Shown here piece after piece: positions 22,663 to 33,960 of a DNA stretch of 64,000 bases (its first letter is position 1; each line of letters opens with the position of its first letter). Made by a program: the position numbers and the translations under genes. The DNA comes from Eonycteris spelaea. Taxonomy: Eukaryota > Chordata > Mammalia > Chiroptera > Pteropodidae. The stretch lies in contig PUFA01000077.1 of NCBI GenBank assembly GCA_003508835.1, positions 8,059,501 to 8,123,500 on the forward strand, in the 5' to 3' direction. The notes under the pieces were generated by a model, which saw only the letters and a list, made by a program, of their open reading frames with translations, ran no database searches and had not been told where the DNA came from.

Positions 22663-22705
22663 AGTTATTCATTTTGGATCATTTCTCTTTCGGCCTGTTT
22701 CCGTT

Positions 22706-22787
22706 GACTCTGAGTTCTGCTCCTTTCTGTTATGGGTTGAACTGTGGACTCTGAGTTCTGCTCCTTTCTGTTATGGATTGAACTGTG
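22706..22787 (+). repeat. 41-bp tandem duplication
   Basis: Two adjacent copies of a 41-bp unit that begins 'gactctgagttctgctcc' (22706-22746 and 22747-22787) differ at one position. The unit contains the first bases of the MLT1 LTR that follows ('tgttatggattgaactgtg'). Confidence 0.95.
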
Positions 22788-23216
22788 TCCCCATTCTCCC
22801 AAATTCTCATGTTGAAACCCTAACCCTCCTTACTTCAGAATGTTACCTTACTCTGCCAAAGGATCTTTGCAGATATAATCAAGTTAAGGTGAGGTCATTA
22901 GAATGGGATTTAATCCAGTATGACTGTGTCCTTATAGGAGGACACAGACATATACAGAGAAGATGGCCGTGTGACAATGGAGGCAGAAATTGAAGTATTA
23001 CAGCCGCAAGCCAAGTATTACCCAAGATTGCCAGCAAACCACCAGAAGCCAGGAAGGGTCAAGGAAGGATCCCCCACCTGAACCTTCAGAGAGAGCACAG
23101 CCCTGCTGACACCTCGATTTCAGACTTCCATCCTCAAGAGCTATAAGATAATACATTTCTGTTGCTTGAAGCCGCCCAGTTTGTGGTGCTTTGTCACGGC
23201 AGCTCTAGGAAACAAA
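22769..23216 (+). mobile_element. MLT1-type MaLR solo LTR
   Basis: The order of blocks is 'tgttatggattgaactgtg', 'aggtcattagaatgggattt', 'aatccagtatgactgtgtcc', 'gacagctcctcag'-like purine region, 'cagacttccatcctcaagag', and 'gccgcccagtttgtggtgct'. It is long for this group (about 450 bp) and lacks an internal region. The 178-codon frame at 22457-22993 runs from the SINE into this LTR and is not a gene. Confidence 0.85.
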
Positions 23217-24244
23217 TATACTCTTTCTGGGCAGCGTTTCTCTGCAGAAATGGTCAAAGCAGGCAGAGCTGATCAAAGAGCAGGGCACCTGTAGGGCTCT
23301 GTCCCCTTATACAGGACCCTGGGAGTGTGCCACTGGCCAGGCTGGAGGTGTCACTCAACTTCTGGGGTGTCCCTCAATATTAAAGCTAGAATGGACCAGG
23401 GAAGAAAAATTGCAATATTTATTACTTACCACTGACTCCTACCAGGGTTATTGGGAAAAGGAACAAACCAGTGGTCCCTGGAAGACTTTCCTGAGAGGCC
23501 AAGGTCAAGCTCTTGTGTTATATTTTCCAAGTTCCCTTTTATGGTATCATTCTTTTTCTGGCATAAAACTCCTCCCAAACTTGTACTCAGACCTCCTGAT
23601 AAAGTGGAGTTAGCCAGTCGAATATGAACATGAGCATCAATAAAATCACTAGCTACTTCATTTGCATGCTGTTTTCTCATTTAAATATCATTACCATAAG
23701 GTGGGGGTCCTATTGCCAGGGCAACCAGTCACAGAACTGAGCAGTGTAGCTTTTCTAGACATTCTTCCTCCACTTTGATTCCTGCTGTGTTCTTGGCTAC
23801 CCTCTCATTTGCCATTAAAGGAATGCAAACCATTCCATGGTTTTGTTTTTTTCTCACCTCATTTTGCTTTTCTCTTTGCCAAAGAGCTCAGTCCTCACCC
23901 TAGAGTTTCACCTGACCTATAGTTTTCACTAAATTAGCTAATTTAGCTCTTTGACTCCTTCCTGAACTTGATGATGCTTCCCCTTCTCCTGTTTACCTCT
24001 CTCTCTGGTCAACACCCTGCCCCCTGGTTCCCATGACTGTGTCCCCAGTGCCTGGCACCCAGTCATATGACCTGTATGGCATGTCCTGAGTGTGAATTCC
24101 AGCTCAGCTGTGAATTCACTCCAGGAGCATGCGATGAATTCTTCAATAATTCAGGCAGCACGTTGTTCATCTTTAAATAAGAGGGTCTACTCTATAAGAA
24201 TTAAAGATAATGCATGTGAAGCCTGGTGTATGTAGGCTTTGTAT
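23217..24244. other. Unique non-coding sequence
   Basis: No repeat family or exon recognised. Confidence 0.45.
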
Positions 24245-24690
24245 GAGTTATCGAATGCTGTGTAACTCAGTGCTTCAGAGCAGCAATCATCACTGACATC
24301 CCTCACCGTTTCTGTGGTTCAGGAATTTAGGAGCAGCGTGGCTGGGCTGCTCGGGCTTGGGGTTTCTCATGAGGTTGCAATAAGATACTGGCTGGACCTG
24401 CAGTCATCTGAAGACTGGACGTTGACTGGGGAACTCACTTTGAAGGTGGCCGTCTCACATGACTCACTCAGGTTGGTGCTGGCTATCAATGGGAAGTCTC
24501 AGTTCCTCTCCGTGTGGGCCTCTCTGCAGGGCTGCTCGAAGGCATGGCAGGGTGGCTGTTCTCTAGTAAGAACAATGGGAGAAGGGGGTGGATGGTGAGA
24601 GAGAGAGATGGGGCGGGGTCAGGGAGAGGAAGACAGAAGTTCAAGGGTGTATCATTTTTATGGCCTACTCTCTCAAGTCACAAAGCATCA
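24245..24690. mobile_element. Probable LTR (MaLR-like), subfamily unresolved
   Basis: 'gtttctcatgaggttgcaa', 'gcagtcatctgaagactgg', 'cagttcctctccgtgtggg' and 'cctctctgcagggctgctcg' form a series typical of a common mammalian LTR. The end 'tcacaaagcatcatcttcac' fits. The two open frames here (24314-24598, 24514-24702) follow the repeat. Confidence 0.55.
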
Positions 24691-24869
24691 TCTTCACCAT
24701 AGCTGTTGGTTGAAACGAGTCAATAAGTCACTACATCCAACCCACATGCAAGATAAAGGGATTTAGACTTCATTACTTGAACAGAAGGTGTCACTAAACT
24801 TAACATTTTTTAAAACCGTGACAGGCTTATACTAAATGTCAATTTTTATCATAACTTTAGTTATATATT

Positions 24870-26095
24870 TTTTACCTAAAAATATTTTTATTTATACAAA
24901 TAGAGATCACATGCCACCTGCCCATCCTTGTTCTTGCCTTCCTATCCTTGGTGTGGCATGGCAGAAGTCCTATTAAGGTGACCCAACACTGAGTAAGGGT
25001 CCTGAGCACATCCTGTCCCATAGCTCACCTTCAGGCTCAGCTCTGCCTCTTTGTCACTGTCCTCAACCAGATATTCCTGGATCTCCTAAGCACCCCCAGG
25101 TGCTCATGACCAGGAGGGCCCCTCCCAGGGCCCCCCAGCAGAGTGGCGCCAGTTCCCCTGGCTGTAGAGCTGGGTCTTGACCAGGATATGGAGTGTGGGG
25201 GCTTCAGGAAGGACTCCCACAGGGCCTCACCCCCGGCAGCAGCCCTGAGCCCTCGCCTGGGCTTGGGTATCCTGGCCTCAGCCAGTGAGGCTCGGGACTG
25301 CATCTGGGAGAAACTGGAGGTCTGAGCCCCAAAAGCCATGGCACTGTTGGCAGTGTGGGGCAGGTCCAAGGTACACATACAGAGCAGACAGTGGGGCCAG
25401 GGAAGCCAACAGGACAGCTTTTTCTGGGGGCCTTGAGCAGCTTCTCATTCATCCTGTATGTGGTGCTGACCTTGGAGAGGACTGGGCCAGCTGGCCTTTT
25501 TTAGAGATCTTGGTGTTGATGGCCAGCCTAAAGACAGAGGGGACAGCAAACAGGCAGGTACAGAAGGAGACCTCCTTTGGCATGTCACCATATATAGGCT
25601 GCGCCCACACCATATCACCCTGCAGCTAGTCTAAGAAGCCCATGTCGCAGGTGAGGAAGGACCACTCAGCAGCTCCAGGCAGTAAAGCTTGATGCCTGGT
25701 CATGAGCTCAGCGGGTGTAGCTGTTCTCCATCAGCGCCCTGGAGTAGCCGTGGGTCCAGGCCACCTGCAGGATCAAACTGGCCCACTGGGGTGTGCAAGG
25801 TTTTCTTGGCTGTCAGCACCACCACTGAGTCAAACAGGCTGGATGGACAGAGCCTCAGCCTGAGCAGCTGTGGGTGGCCCAGGCGGGCTCTGGGGGGTCC
25901 TGGTTGCCCACCAGCCTAGCTGCAATTTCTTTGGAGCTGTCCCTGGCTTCTGCAGTCAGCAGCCACTGTGGAGGCCCTTCAGTCCCTGCCGGCTCCTGGG
26001 CAAAGCAGCTCAGTATGGACGGCAGGCCAAACACCTCCTCCAAGGCAGTGATGCCTGTTGATCCGAAACCTCGGGAGTTTGCCGAGAGGAAGATT
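24870..26095 (-). pseudogene. Probable broken gene copy (retrocopy-like), parent not identified
   Basis: The minus strand reads in pieces that look protein-coding but change frame and meet stops. Example pieces are 'LEEVFGLPSILSCFAQEP' within 25855-26095, 'DSVVVLTAKKTLHTPVGQ' near 25770-25830, 'MPKEVSFCTCLFAVPSVF' near 25525-25585, and 'KVSTTYRMNEKLLKAP' near 25415-25465. GC content is clearly higher than the flanks. On the minus strand the left end passes into AT-rich sequence with an ATAAATAAA motif and an A-rich run near 24870-24900, which could be a polyadenylation signal and tail. No introns are evident in the reading, which favours a processed copy. I do not recognise the parent protein. 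A decayed multi-exon gene remains possible. Confidence 0.5.
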
Positions 26096-26099
26096 TGAA

Positions 26100-26770
26100 A
26101 GTGGCCCTGATACTCAGTGGGCAACAAGCAAGGGAACTTACCTGCGGGGCTTGCCTTGGGCGCGGGAGGATGAGCAGATCTCCGCACGCCGGCCAGAATC
26201 TCGACTGCGCACAGAGACCGCGGCTCATTCATCCAGTCACGTCTACTGTCCCGACGGCCCCAGCAGCGCGTCGCTGCATCCTTTAAAGTGCTCCGGCCAT
26301 GCGGACCCGACAGAGGTCGGAACGTAAGTTCCAAGCACGGGGAGTGGCCGAGGGGCTTCCAATTGCCCCGGTCCAGTTCTCGGGTCGACGGGCGGTCACC
26401 TCTCCTCTAAGACCTCCTGCGACAATGCGCCACGGTAGCGACAGTCCGCAGCGTCAGCTTCACTTCCGCCAGGCTTTGCGCTCTGCCCTCTGGGCTCTGG
26501 CCATAGGCTGCTCCTTCGTTGCCAGAAACGACCCTTGTCACAAAAAGCAGTCTTTTGACAGAATCTTCAATCAGGCCTGCATGGACTTGCCAGACCATGG
26601 AGCTGGACGAAGGTCCCCCCAGACCCGGCCCGGGGGAACCTTCCCGCGCCGAGAGATTCGCTGCTTCTCCTAAACCTGGCTCTGAACTTGTGCCCGTCAA
26701 ACACCTTGAAACGGTCCCTGCCGAAGGCATCTCCAGCTGGCATCACCGCAACAGGTAGGACTCCCTTGCA
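26100..26770. promoter_or_regulatory. CpG island with splice-donor-like sites on both strands
   Basis: CpG is visibly frequent here (for example 'cgcacgccggcc' and 'cgacgggcggtc') and rare in the flanks, as in an unmethylated promoter island. The minus strand has a consensus donor CAG|GTAAGT with the exon side ending at 26142; a short frame upstream starts at 26228. The plus strand has AG|GTAGGA near 26754 after an open frame from 26605 and GTAAGT near 26322. No downstream exon was found. This is probably a promoter or an exapted CpG-rich copy; transcription is not proven. Confidence 0.55.
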
Positions 26771-26814
26771 CTTGGTACACTTCCGCGCACTCTGGCCAGT
26801 GGTGGTGGCAATAG

Positions 26815-27025
26815 AAATATATATTTAATAATGTAAATGCATATAAATATAAGTATGTATGATAAATAAAATATACAAAAATATAAAAAATATAAAATAT
26901 TTACAAAAATAAATATAAAATATTTTATATTTATATGTTTTTATATATTTTATTTATAGATAAGATAGAAATATACATATAAAATATAAATAAATAAATA
27001 AATATAAATAAATATATATCAGTGG
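26815..27025. repeat. AT-rich low-complexity tract with perfect 26-bp palindrome
   Basis: About 200 bp of almost only A and T directly beside the CpG island. Positions 26909-26934 equal their own reverse complement over 26 bp with no spacer. (AAAT)n units follow at 26985-27015. Confidence 0.95.
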
Positions 27026-27104
27026 TAAAAAGAAAAAATGTTACTTCTAGAATCGACCTCATCTTGGTCTGGTACCCTTTTAACTACTGATGCTGAGGGG
27101 TGGT

Positions 27105-27465
27105 ACGATGTATGAAATCTTTGTGTCCCGCCAAAATTCATACGTTGAAATTCTACACCTCAGCGTAATATTAGGAGGTGGGGCCTTTGGAGGTGATCAG
27201 GTCTTGAGGAGGAATCCTCATGAATGGGATTCATGCTTTTATGAAAGGGGTTCCAAAGAGATTCCTCCACCCCTTCTGCCACGATAGGACACAGTGACAG
27301 AGTGTCCTTCACAAATCAGAAAGAGGGCTCTCTCCATAGACACTGAATCTGCAGGAGCTTTGATCTTGGACGTCCAGCCTCCAGAACTGTGAGAAATGCG
27401 TTTCTGTTGTTATAAGCCATCCAGTCGGTGGTATTGTGTTACAGCAGCCTCAACCAAGACAGGTA
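27105..27465 (+). mobile_element. MLT1-type MaLR solo LTR
   Basis: 'gcctttggaggtgatcagg', 'cccgccaaaattcatacgtt', 'ctttgatcttggacgtccag', 'cctccagaactgtgagaaa' and 'agccatccagtcggtggta' are the canonical MLT1 blocks in order. The length, about 360 bp, is near complete. Confidence 0.9.
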
Positions 27466-27960
27466 GGGTAGAGCAGTTGAACTATGGTGACTGAAAAGCT
27501 CAATCTTTTTCTTTTGCAACAGTTTCTTTGGGTAGGGTAAGTGAGCCATTGATGAGAAGCTCAAACTCCCCTCACCCTTGATGCTTTCTGTCTCAGGGAA
27601 GCTCTCTATTCATTTCTTCCTGAAAGAGCCACAGCCACTCACTTTGGCTGGACCCATTTTTCTGCACATAGCTCTCTTTACCTCACTCTTATGTCATTCT
27701 TAGCTTGGCCCTGTCTTGCTCCTTTGACTTCTGAATTGAAGCCATTCTTCATTGTCGAATAATGATGGAAACTCAAAATATATATATTTTCCCTGAAAAT
27801 ATTGTGGTAAGTTATATTTAGATTTCAAGGCTCGTTGCCAAAGGCTTATTTCTCCAACAATGTAACTGTTATCTGACAATAAAAATTTTTGGAAAAGTCA
27901 TGTTACCGAATGAATAAATAAAACAGAAAAATATATTTTTCATTTATTATATTTTCTAAA
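27466..27960. other. Unique non-coding sequence
   Basis: Nothing recognised between the LTR and the antisense L1 that follows. Confidence 0.45.
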
Positions 27961-28960
27961 GTATCATAGAGGAAATTGACTGCTTTGAGAGTATATAGTT
28001 CTTTGAATTTTAACACACCTCCAAAGTCAGGATTCAGAGCAATTCTGATGCTCCCCCAAATTGCACCATTCGATGCCATCTCCCATCTCTAACCCTGGCA
28101 ATGACTGATCGGTTTTGTTCTCGTTACTATAATTTTGTCACTTTAAGAATATTACAGAAATGGGATCTTTTGAGATTGGCTTTTTCCAGTCAGCATAATT
28201 CCATTGAGATCTATCTAAATTGTTTCATGATTCAATAGTTTCTTCCTTTTTTAATGTTGTGTAATATTCCATTGTATGAATATACTAGTTTCTTTATCCA
28301 CTTGCCCATTGAAGGACTTCACGGTTTTTCCCAGTTTTTGGCAGTGGGGAATAGAACTGATATAAACATTCATGTATAGATTTTTGTGTGTATTTCTCAA
28401 GGGCAAATGACCAGGAGTAGAATTGCTGAATTATCTCATGCATGTATGTTTAACTTTAAAATTGCCTAATTGTTTTCCAGAGTGGCTATACCGTTTTCCA
28501 TTTCTATCAGAAATATGTAAGAGTTTCAGTTGCTCCACATCTTCACTAGCACTTGGTTGGTATTACTAGTATGCTTTAACCTTTAGCCATTTTAATAGGT
28601 ATGTATTAGTATTTCATGCTTTTAATTTGCATTTCTCTAAAGGTTAATTATGTAGAACATCTCTTTATGTGCATATTTGACACACCCATATCTTCTTTAA
28701 GGATGCGTCTGTTCTTTTGCCAATTTTTAAAATTTTTCTGTTTTTTTGCTGAGTATACCATTACATATATCTCCCTGATCAGATATTTAATTTGAAAATA
28801 GTTTCTCCTAGTCTGTAGCTTATCTCTCTAATCACTTAAGAATGTCTTTTGCAGAGCAAAAGTTTTTAATTTTAATGAGTTCAGTTTATAATTTTTTTCT
28901 TACTTGTGGTTTTTATGTTATTTCTAAGAACGCTATCTAGTTTTTCTATCTTCTATGGTT
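27961..28960 (-). mobile_element. Old L1 LINE, antisense, ORF2 end region
   Basis: The + strand reads the reverse of an L1M-type ORF2 end: 'gtaatattccattgtatgaa', 'gtttctttatccacttgccc', 'aggagtagaattgctgaa', 'cagagtggctata', 'ttttaatttgcatttctc' and 'caaaagtttttaattttaat'. There is no open reverse transcriptase frame. Confidence 0.85.
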
Positions 28961-29384
28961 TCCGATGACAAATCTGACAATTGAATTGTTCTCCTATATA
29001 TAGGTAAGAAGTCATTTCTTTCTGGCTGCACACATTTTTTTTGTTAGTTTCTTTAGAAGTTTGATTATGATGTGCCCAGGTGTGGATTTCTTTGGTTTTA
29101 TCCTTGTATAGGTTTTACTTAGCTTCTTAAATTTTTAAGTCTAAGTCTTTTGCCAGATTTGGGAAATTTTCAACTATTATTTCCTAAAATATATTTTTTG
29201 TCCCCTCTTTTTGGAATTCCAGGGACCTGAATTTTAGGACATTTCTATTGCCCCACACATTGCTGTGACTCTGTTAATTTTTGTTCAATCTCTTCTTTTT
29301 GTTGTTCAGATACGATGACTTCTGTTGATCTATCTTTGGGTTTACTGACTATTTTCTCTGTCATCTCATAGCCCATCCAGTGAG

Positions 29385-29389
<5 letters not shown>

Positions 29390-29434
<45 letters not shown>

Positions 29435-29475
29435 TATACATATATGTGTGTATATATATATATACACACACACAT
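29390..29475 (+). repeat. (CA)n-(TA)n compound microsatellite with 26-bp palindrome
   Basis: A long (CA)n run is followed by TATA/CATA units. Positions 29445-29470 are a perfect palindrome of TG, TA and CA steps. Confidence 0.95.
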
Positions 29476-29646
29476 TTATTTATTGTACTTTTATTTCCAA
29501 AATATTTGAAGTTTTAAAAAATGTTTTATTTCTTTGCTGAGATTTTTCTATTTTTGTCAGTTATTTCAAGACTATTTGCTATTGTTTGTTGTGGCATTTA
29601 AAAAATAGCTGCTATAAAGTCTTTGTCTGAAAATTATAATATCGGC

Positions 29647-30045
29647 ATGTGTTGGTTTGCTCAGACTGCCATAACAAAACACTGCAGACCGGGTGGCTTA
29701 AACAACAGAAACATGTTTTCTCACAGTTCCAAGGCTGGGTGGAGGTCTGAGCTGGAGGAAACCCCATCTGGTGCTCCCCACAGCCCCCTCCCTGGCTGGC
29801 AAGTGGTGCTTTCTCACTGGGTCTCAAACGGTCTTTTATCTGCGCAGGCCTCCCTGGTGGCTCTCTGTGTCTCTAGGCTTCCTTTTCTTATAAGGACACC
29901 ACTCAGTGGGATTATAAAGGACCTTGATGGCTCATTTTAACTTAATCACCCTTTTTAAAGTCTCTGTCTCCGAATATAGTCGCATTCTGAAGTACTGGAG
30001 GTTAAAGCCTTAGCATATGAATTTTAGGAGAAAATAATTCAGACA
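29647..30045 (-). mobile_element. MLT1-type MaLR solo LTR, antisense, nested in L1
   Basis: 'gctcagactgccataacaaa', 'accgggtggcttaaacaac', 'agaaacatgttttctcaca' and the closing 'gaattttaggagaaaataat' are the antisense MLT1 blocks. L1-like sequence resumes on its right, so the LTR landed in an existing L1. Confidence 0.85.
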
Positions 30046-31494
30046 TAATAAAGTGTCATCTTGAGGTTGCTGTCTATCGATTGTATTTTTCCTACATGGA
30101 GGTAGGGTTTCCTGGTCCTTTATATGCTCAGTAATTTTGGATTGTATCCGGCACATTTCATATGTTATATGTGAGACTCTTGGCCTTATTTAAATCCCAC
30201 CGAAAACACAGATATTTTTGTTTTATCGGGCAATTCACCTTGAGAGGTTCAAGCTACAAGTCCTAACCCGCCTTTTGTGTGCTGTATTTCCAATGTCAGT
30301 TCAGTTTTTAAAGTCTTTGCAATTCTCATTGGATCTGCCACAGTGTGCGCCGCCTGGGGCTCTGCCTTCGATGTGGGCAGTGACTTGTCTGTGTGTTCAG
30401 TTTAAAATTCCTTGCTATACTGATTAGGATCACGTGCACAGATTTGGGGCCACCTTGGGGTTCACAGGTGACTTTATGAGGTCACTTTCCTGATCTCTCT
30501 CTTTGCAGTCTACAGGTACTTGTTCCCTGAATGTCCCCCCTTTTGATTTCTAACTAGAAAGCTGGGGCTTTAGTTAATCCTGCTCTGCCACATTTTTGCG
30601 AGGATGCCCATGTCCGGGGTTAACTGCTGGGAGGATAGAGAGCAGAAATAAGGGGGGAGTCACCCCACCCAATTGGAATGACAGTTCCACTGATGGGAGA
30701 GGAAGGGCCCTTCAGCGGGCTCCCATAGGGACCTCAGACACCACGACGTTGCTTGGGGTCCGGGTACGAGAAAAAGAAGGGAGGAAAAAACACCGGGGAA
30801 ATGTATACACGCTCTCATTTCAGTGTCAGAATTCCCTCTTCCCTGCTTGAGGCAGATTTAGGGCTTCTTCTGAAGTTTCCGAAGTTTTCTGTGCCGATGC
30901 TCACTTGTGGGTTTCGAGTTGCCTTGTGCTCGGGCTGGAGGATACCAGCGGAAAAGATGAAAATCTCACCACCGGTTTGGTGACACTGCAAACTGCAGCC
31001 TTTCCCCCCCAGTCGTCCTACTACCATTTACTCCTCAGAGTCCCCAAGGAGCTGTTCTATGCATCCTGCCCAGGTTTTGTGGCTTCGTCAGTGGCAGAGA
31101 CAGGGTGGGACGTGCTTCCTCCATCTTAGCAGGAACTGGAAATGCCTGAAACCGAACATTATGGAAATTGAATAAGAAAAAGATGGAAACGTGTCTTTTA
31201 AATGCTAATGCTTAAGACGAAGTGATACAATTAGGCGAGGATGAAGATGGGGTAGAAATGTAAGTGAAAAATAGTAATTCTGAAGGAGATGTTTAAAAAT
31301 CTATGGAAGCTTTTGAAATTCAGAGTACAAATGTTTATTGTTTAATCTTAGATGAAAATGGATAGTTTCTACCTTCTCAAATGCTGACATTTGGCTAATG
31401 CTATATGCTTATAAGTGGAGTGAAAATTTAGACTCTTTTGGCAAGCAATCTGAATGCAATATCCTTTTAGATTTTTCCAATTATTTCCACTGAA

Positions 31495-32478
31495 CTTTTA
31501 AAATACTTTTTTAAAAATCATAGTCCGGTTACAGTAAACGTAAAATTTACCATCTTAACCATTTTTGAGTGTATAGTTCTGTAGCGTTAAGAATATTCAG
31601 TGTGCAACCAATTCTCCATCTCGCGGAACTGAAATCCATACCCACCGAAGGACAATGTCCCGTCGCCCTTCCTGCAAGCTCCTAGATACCACCCTGGTGC
31701 CTTTTGTTGCTATGAGTCTGATTACTGTAGTTACCTCCTGAAGTGGAATCAGTCATACAAGTATTTGTCTTTTCTGTGACCGGCTTATTTTACTCAGCAT
31801 AATATCTTTTAGGTTTATCCATGTTGTAGCATGTGTCAGAATTTTTCTCCATTCATCCATCAGTGGACACTTGTTTTCTTCCACCTTTTGGCTGTTGAAT
31901 AATGCCACTATGAACATGGTGTACGAATATCTCTCAAAGCCTCTGCAGTTCAGTTCTTGGATGTATTCGTAGATGTGGAATTGGTAGATCATATGGAAAA
32001 TCTTTTTTAATTTTTTGAGAAAAACTGCCATATTCTTTTTCAATGTGACTTTATATTATATTCCTACCAACAGTGACAAAGATTCCAATTTCTTCAATCC
32101 TTGCCAAAACTTTTTGTTTTTTTTTTCTAGCCATTCTTAATAGCCATTAATGATATGGTGATATCTCATTGCCTGTGTTTGATTTGCATATCTCTCGTGA
32201 TTAATGATTTTTAATATCTTTTCCTGTGCTTATTGGCCATTTATATATCTTGTTTGGTAAAATGTTTTTAAGGTTCTTTGCCATTTCTGAATCAGGTTGG
32301 TTGTTCTTTTTTGTTGTTGAATATTAAGAATTCTTCATTTATTCTGGATATTATCATATAGATGATTTGCAAAACGTTTTCTTTTTGCTCTCTTGATTTT
32401 GTCTATGATGTACAAAGTTTTTAATTTCGATGGAGTCCAGTTTACCTATTTTTATTTTTTTGGCTTTTGATATCATAC
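31495..32478 (-). mobile_element. Old L1 LINE, antisense, 3' end
   Basis: Classic antisense L1M blocks: 'aaatttaccatcttaaccat', 'tttttgagtgtatagttctg', 'tgaccggcttattttactca', 'ccatgttgtagcatgtgtca', 'ggctgttgaataatgccac', 'gatatctcattgcctgtg'. The 96-codon frame at 31753-32043 on - is the ORF2 C-terminal remnant of this element. Confidence 0.9.
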
Positions 32479-33428
32479 TTTAGGACATGCTACCCCATAA
32501 TATGGCACCTTGGCATATTAATATTTAAGCTGAAGGAGTTTGAGAAAACAGTAGAAGCAAGGTCTGAAATCCTGCATCTTTTTATTACAGTTTTATTCTG
32601 AAATAGATTTGTTTTGGTAATACTAAAAAATGTTTACATGTGACAATATGTGAATGCTGCCTAACTTGTCTTAGACTAGGAGACATTTGTGTAAGTAGAG
32701 AGGAATCTTTTGAATGGGAAGCTAATTTTTATAAATTGTCAGTTATTTTAGTAAACACAGAATTAAACTTTGTGAGTTTGGGGATTTTGTGATAAAGATA
32801 ACATCATCGTCGAGGCCTCAAGAATGAGTGCTTTCTTTGGCCTATTCAGCTTGAGAGAGTCCGAACGAGAATCAAGGTGATCACGAGGCCACTAACTTTA
32901 GAACAGTGAGGAGAAAAGTATTTGAAGTAGCTGGGGAGTTGCTTTGAGGAAATTATGAGAAGAATGTGGGTAATTAAAAAAAAAAAACAGGCAGGAAAGT
33001 AGAAAATTTTACATTTATTATCTCAGGAAGACAAAAAAATAAGGAAAGAGAAGTGTGGGTTCAAAGGGAACAAGGAAAAACATGATGGTAGATGCAAAAG
33101 GAACTCGGGTTTCAATTTCTTTTACAATAAGATGGAGGTGGGAAGAGTCGTATCTCCCATTAAGCTCCCACTGTCGTGCACTTTCTGACCTTTATAACAG
33201 ACTGAAGCAGGGGCACAATTAGAGACCACACAAAGCTTTTCATTTTTGACTTTCTACTTGAACATCATCCCATGTCCATTCTCTCTCTGTCCTGTAAACT
33301 GCAGGGCCTTTGTCACAGCTGGCATTCACCCACCTCGATGTTAGTTGATAACTGACTGTATTTGCCCTCAGAACTATTAGATTCTGGAAATCTAATAGAA
33401 CCTATAGAACAAAAGGTATAAATGTATA
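32479..33428. other. Unclassified, possibly LTR-derived at its left end
   Basis: 'ggacatgctaccccataata' and 'tggcaccttggcatattaat' at 32483-32525 recall an LTR-type repeat, but I cannot name it or follow it to an end. The remainder shows no gene. Confidence 0.3.
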
Positions 33429-33779
33429 ATGGTGGCATTTCAAGCATATTTACAAAGTCATGTCGTTTTATTCATTCTCCTTGACTCATTTCTTTTAAGG
33501 GTGTTTAGTGAGTTTTCTGTGTTCGAGGTACAAGCAAGTCCCCGCAGAGTTCACTACCCAGGTACTCTTCAACCAGGAGGCAACAGTATTTCTCTCTCCA
33601 TGTTTGAAAATCTTGGGGCAGTTTGGCCTTTTCCATTGACTTGGGGGACATTACTGGTGTTAGTGGGCTGGGATGCTAAATGTTCTGGAAAGATTTGCAC
33701 AGAAAAGAATTGTCTGGCCCCAACCAGGGGTGTCTCCACTGATAGACAAATACTAGAATATGAATAATACTAGTACTAA

Positions 33780-33960
33780 CAGTTTATGATAGACCCGTGC
33801 TGTATCACGCACTTTACCTGCCTTGTGTAATGGATCTTCACCTTGACACGTGGGGCTAAATATCTCCATTTATCTGAGTGGCTTAAAAAGCATAAAGAAC
33901 TCTCTCAAGGTGACACTGCTCGTAAGTGGCAGACTCAGCTTTAGACCGTGTTCTAGACCT
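33780..33960 (+). mobile_element. MIR SINE
   Basis: 'cgtgctgtatcacgcacttt' (for 'tgccaggcactgttctaagc'), 'aatatctccatttatctga' and 'ctcgtaagtggcagactcag' keep MIR order. It is diverged. Confidence 0.6.

Larger units (their letters stand above)
28961..31145 (-). mobile_element. Old L1-related sequence, antisense, interrupted by an LTR
   Basis: 'ttgattatgatgtgcccagg', 'tgtggatttctttggtttta', 'gttgatctatctttgggtt', 'gctgctataaagtctttgtc' and, after the LTR at 29647-30045, 'ttggattgtatccggcac' and 'cttagcaggaactgga' follow the antisense of an L1M non-coding region. A (CA)n-(TA)n microsatellite (29390-29475) sits within it. The frames at 30218-31129 are remnants. Confidence 0.7.

Noticed and set aside
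22457..22993. 178-codon open frame on +
   Set aside because: It starts in the antisense SINE and runs through the 41-bp duplication into the MLT1 LTR. No gene is implied.
29445..29470. 26-bp palindrome as a regulatory site
   Set aside because: It arises from TG, TA and CA dinucleotide runs in a microsatellite and needs no other explanation.
31753..32043. 96-codon minus frame
   Set aside because: It is a remnant of the L1 ORF2 C-terminus, not a host gene.
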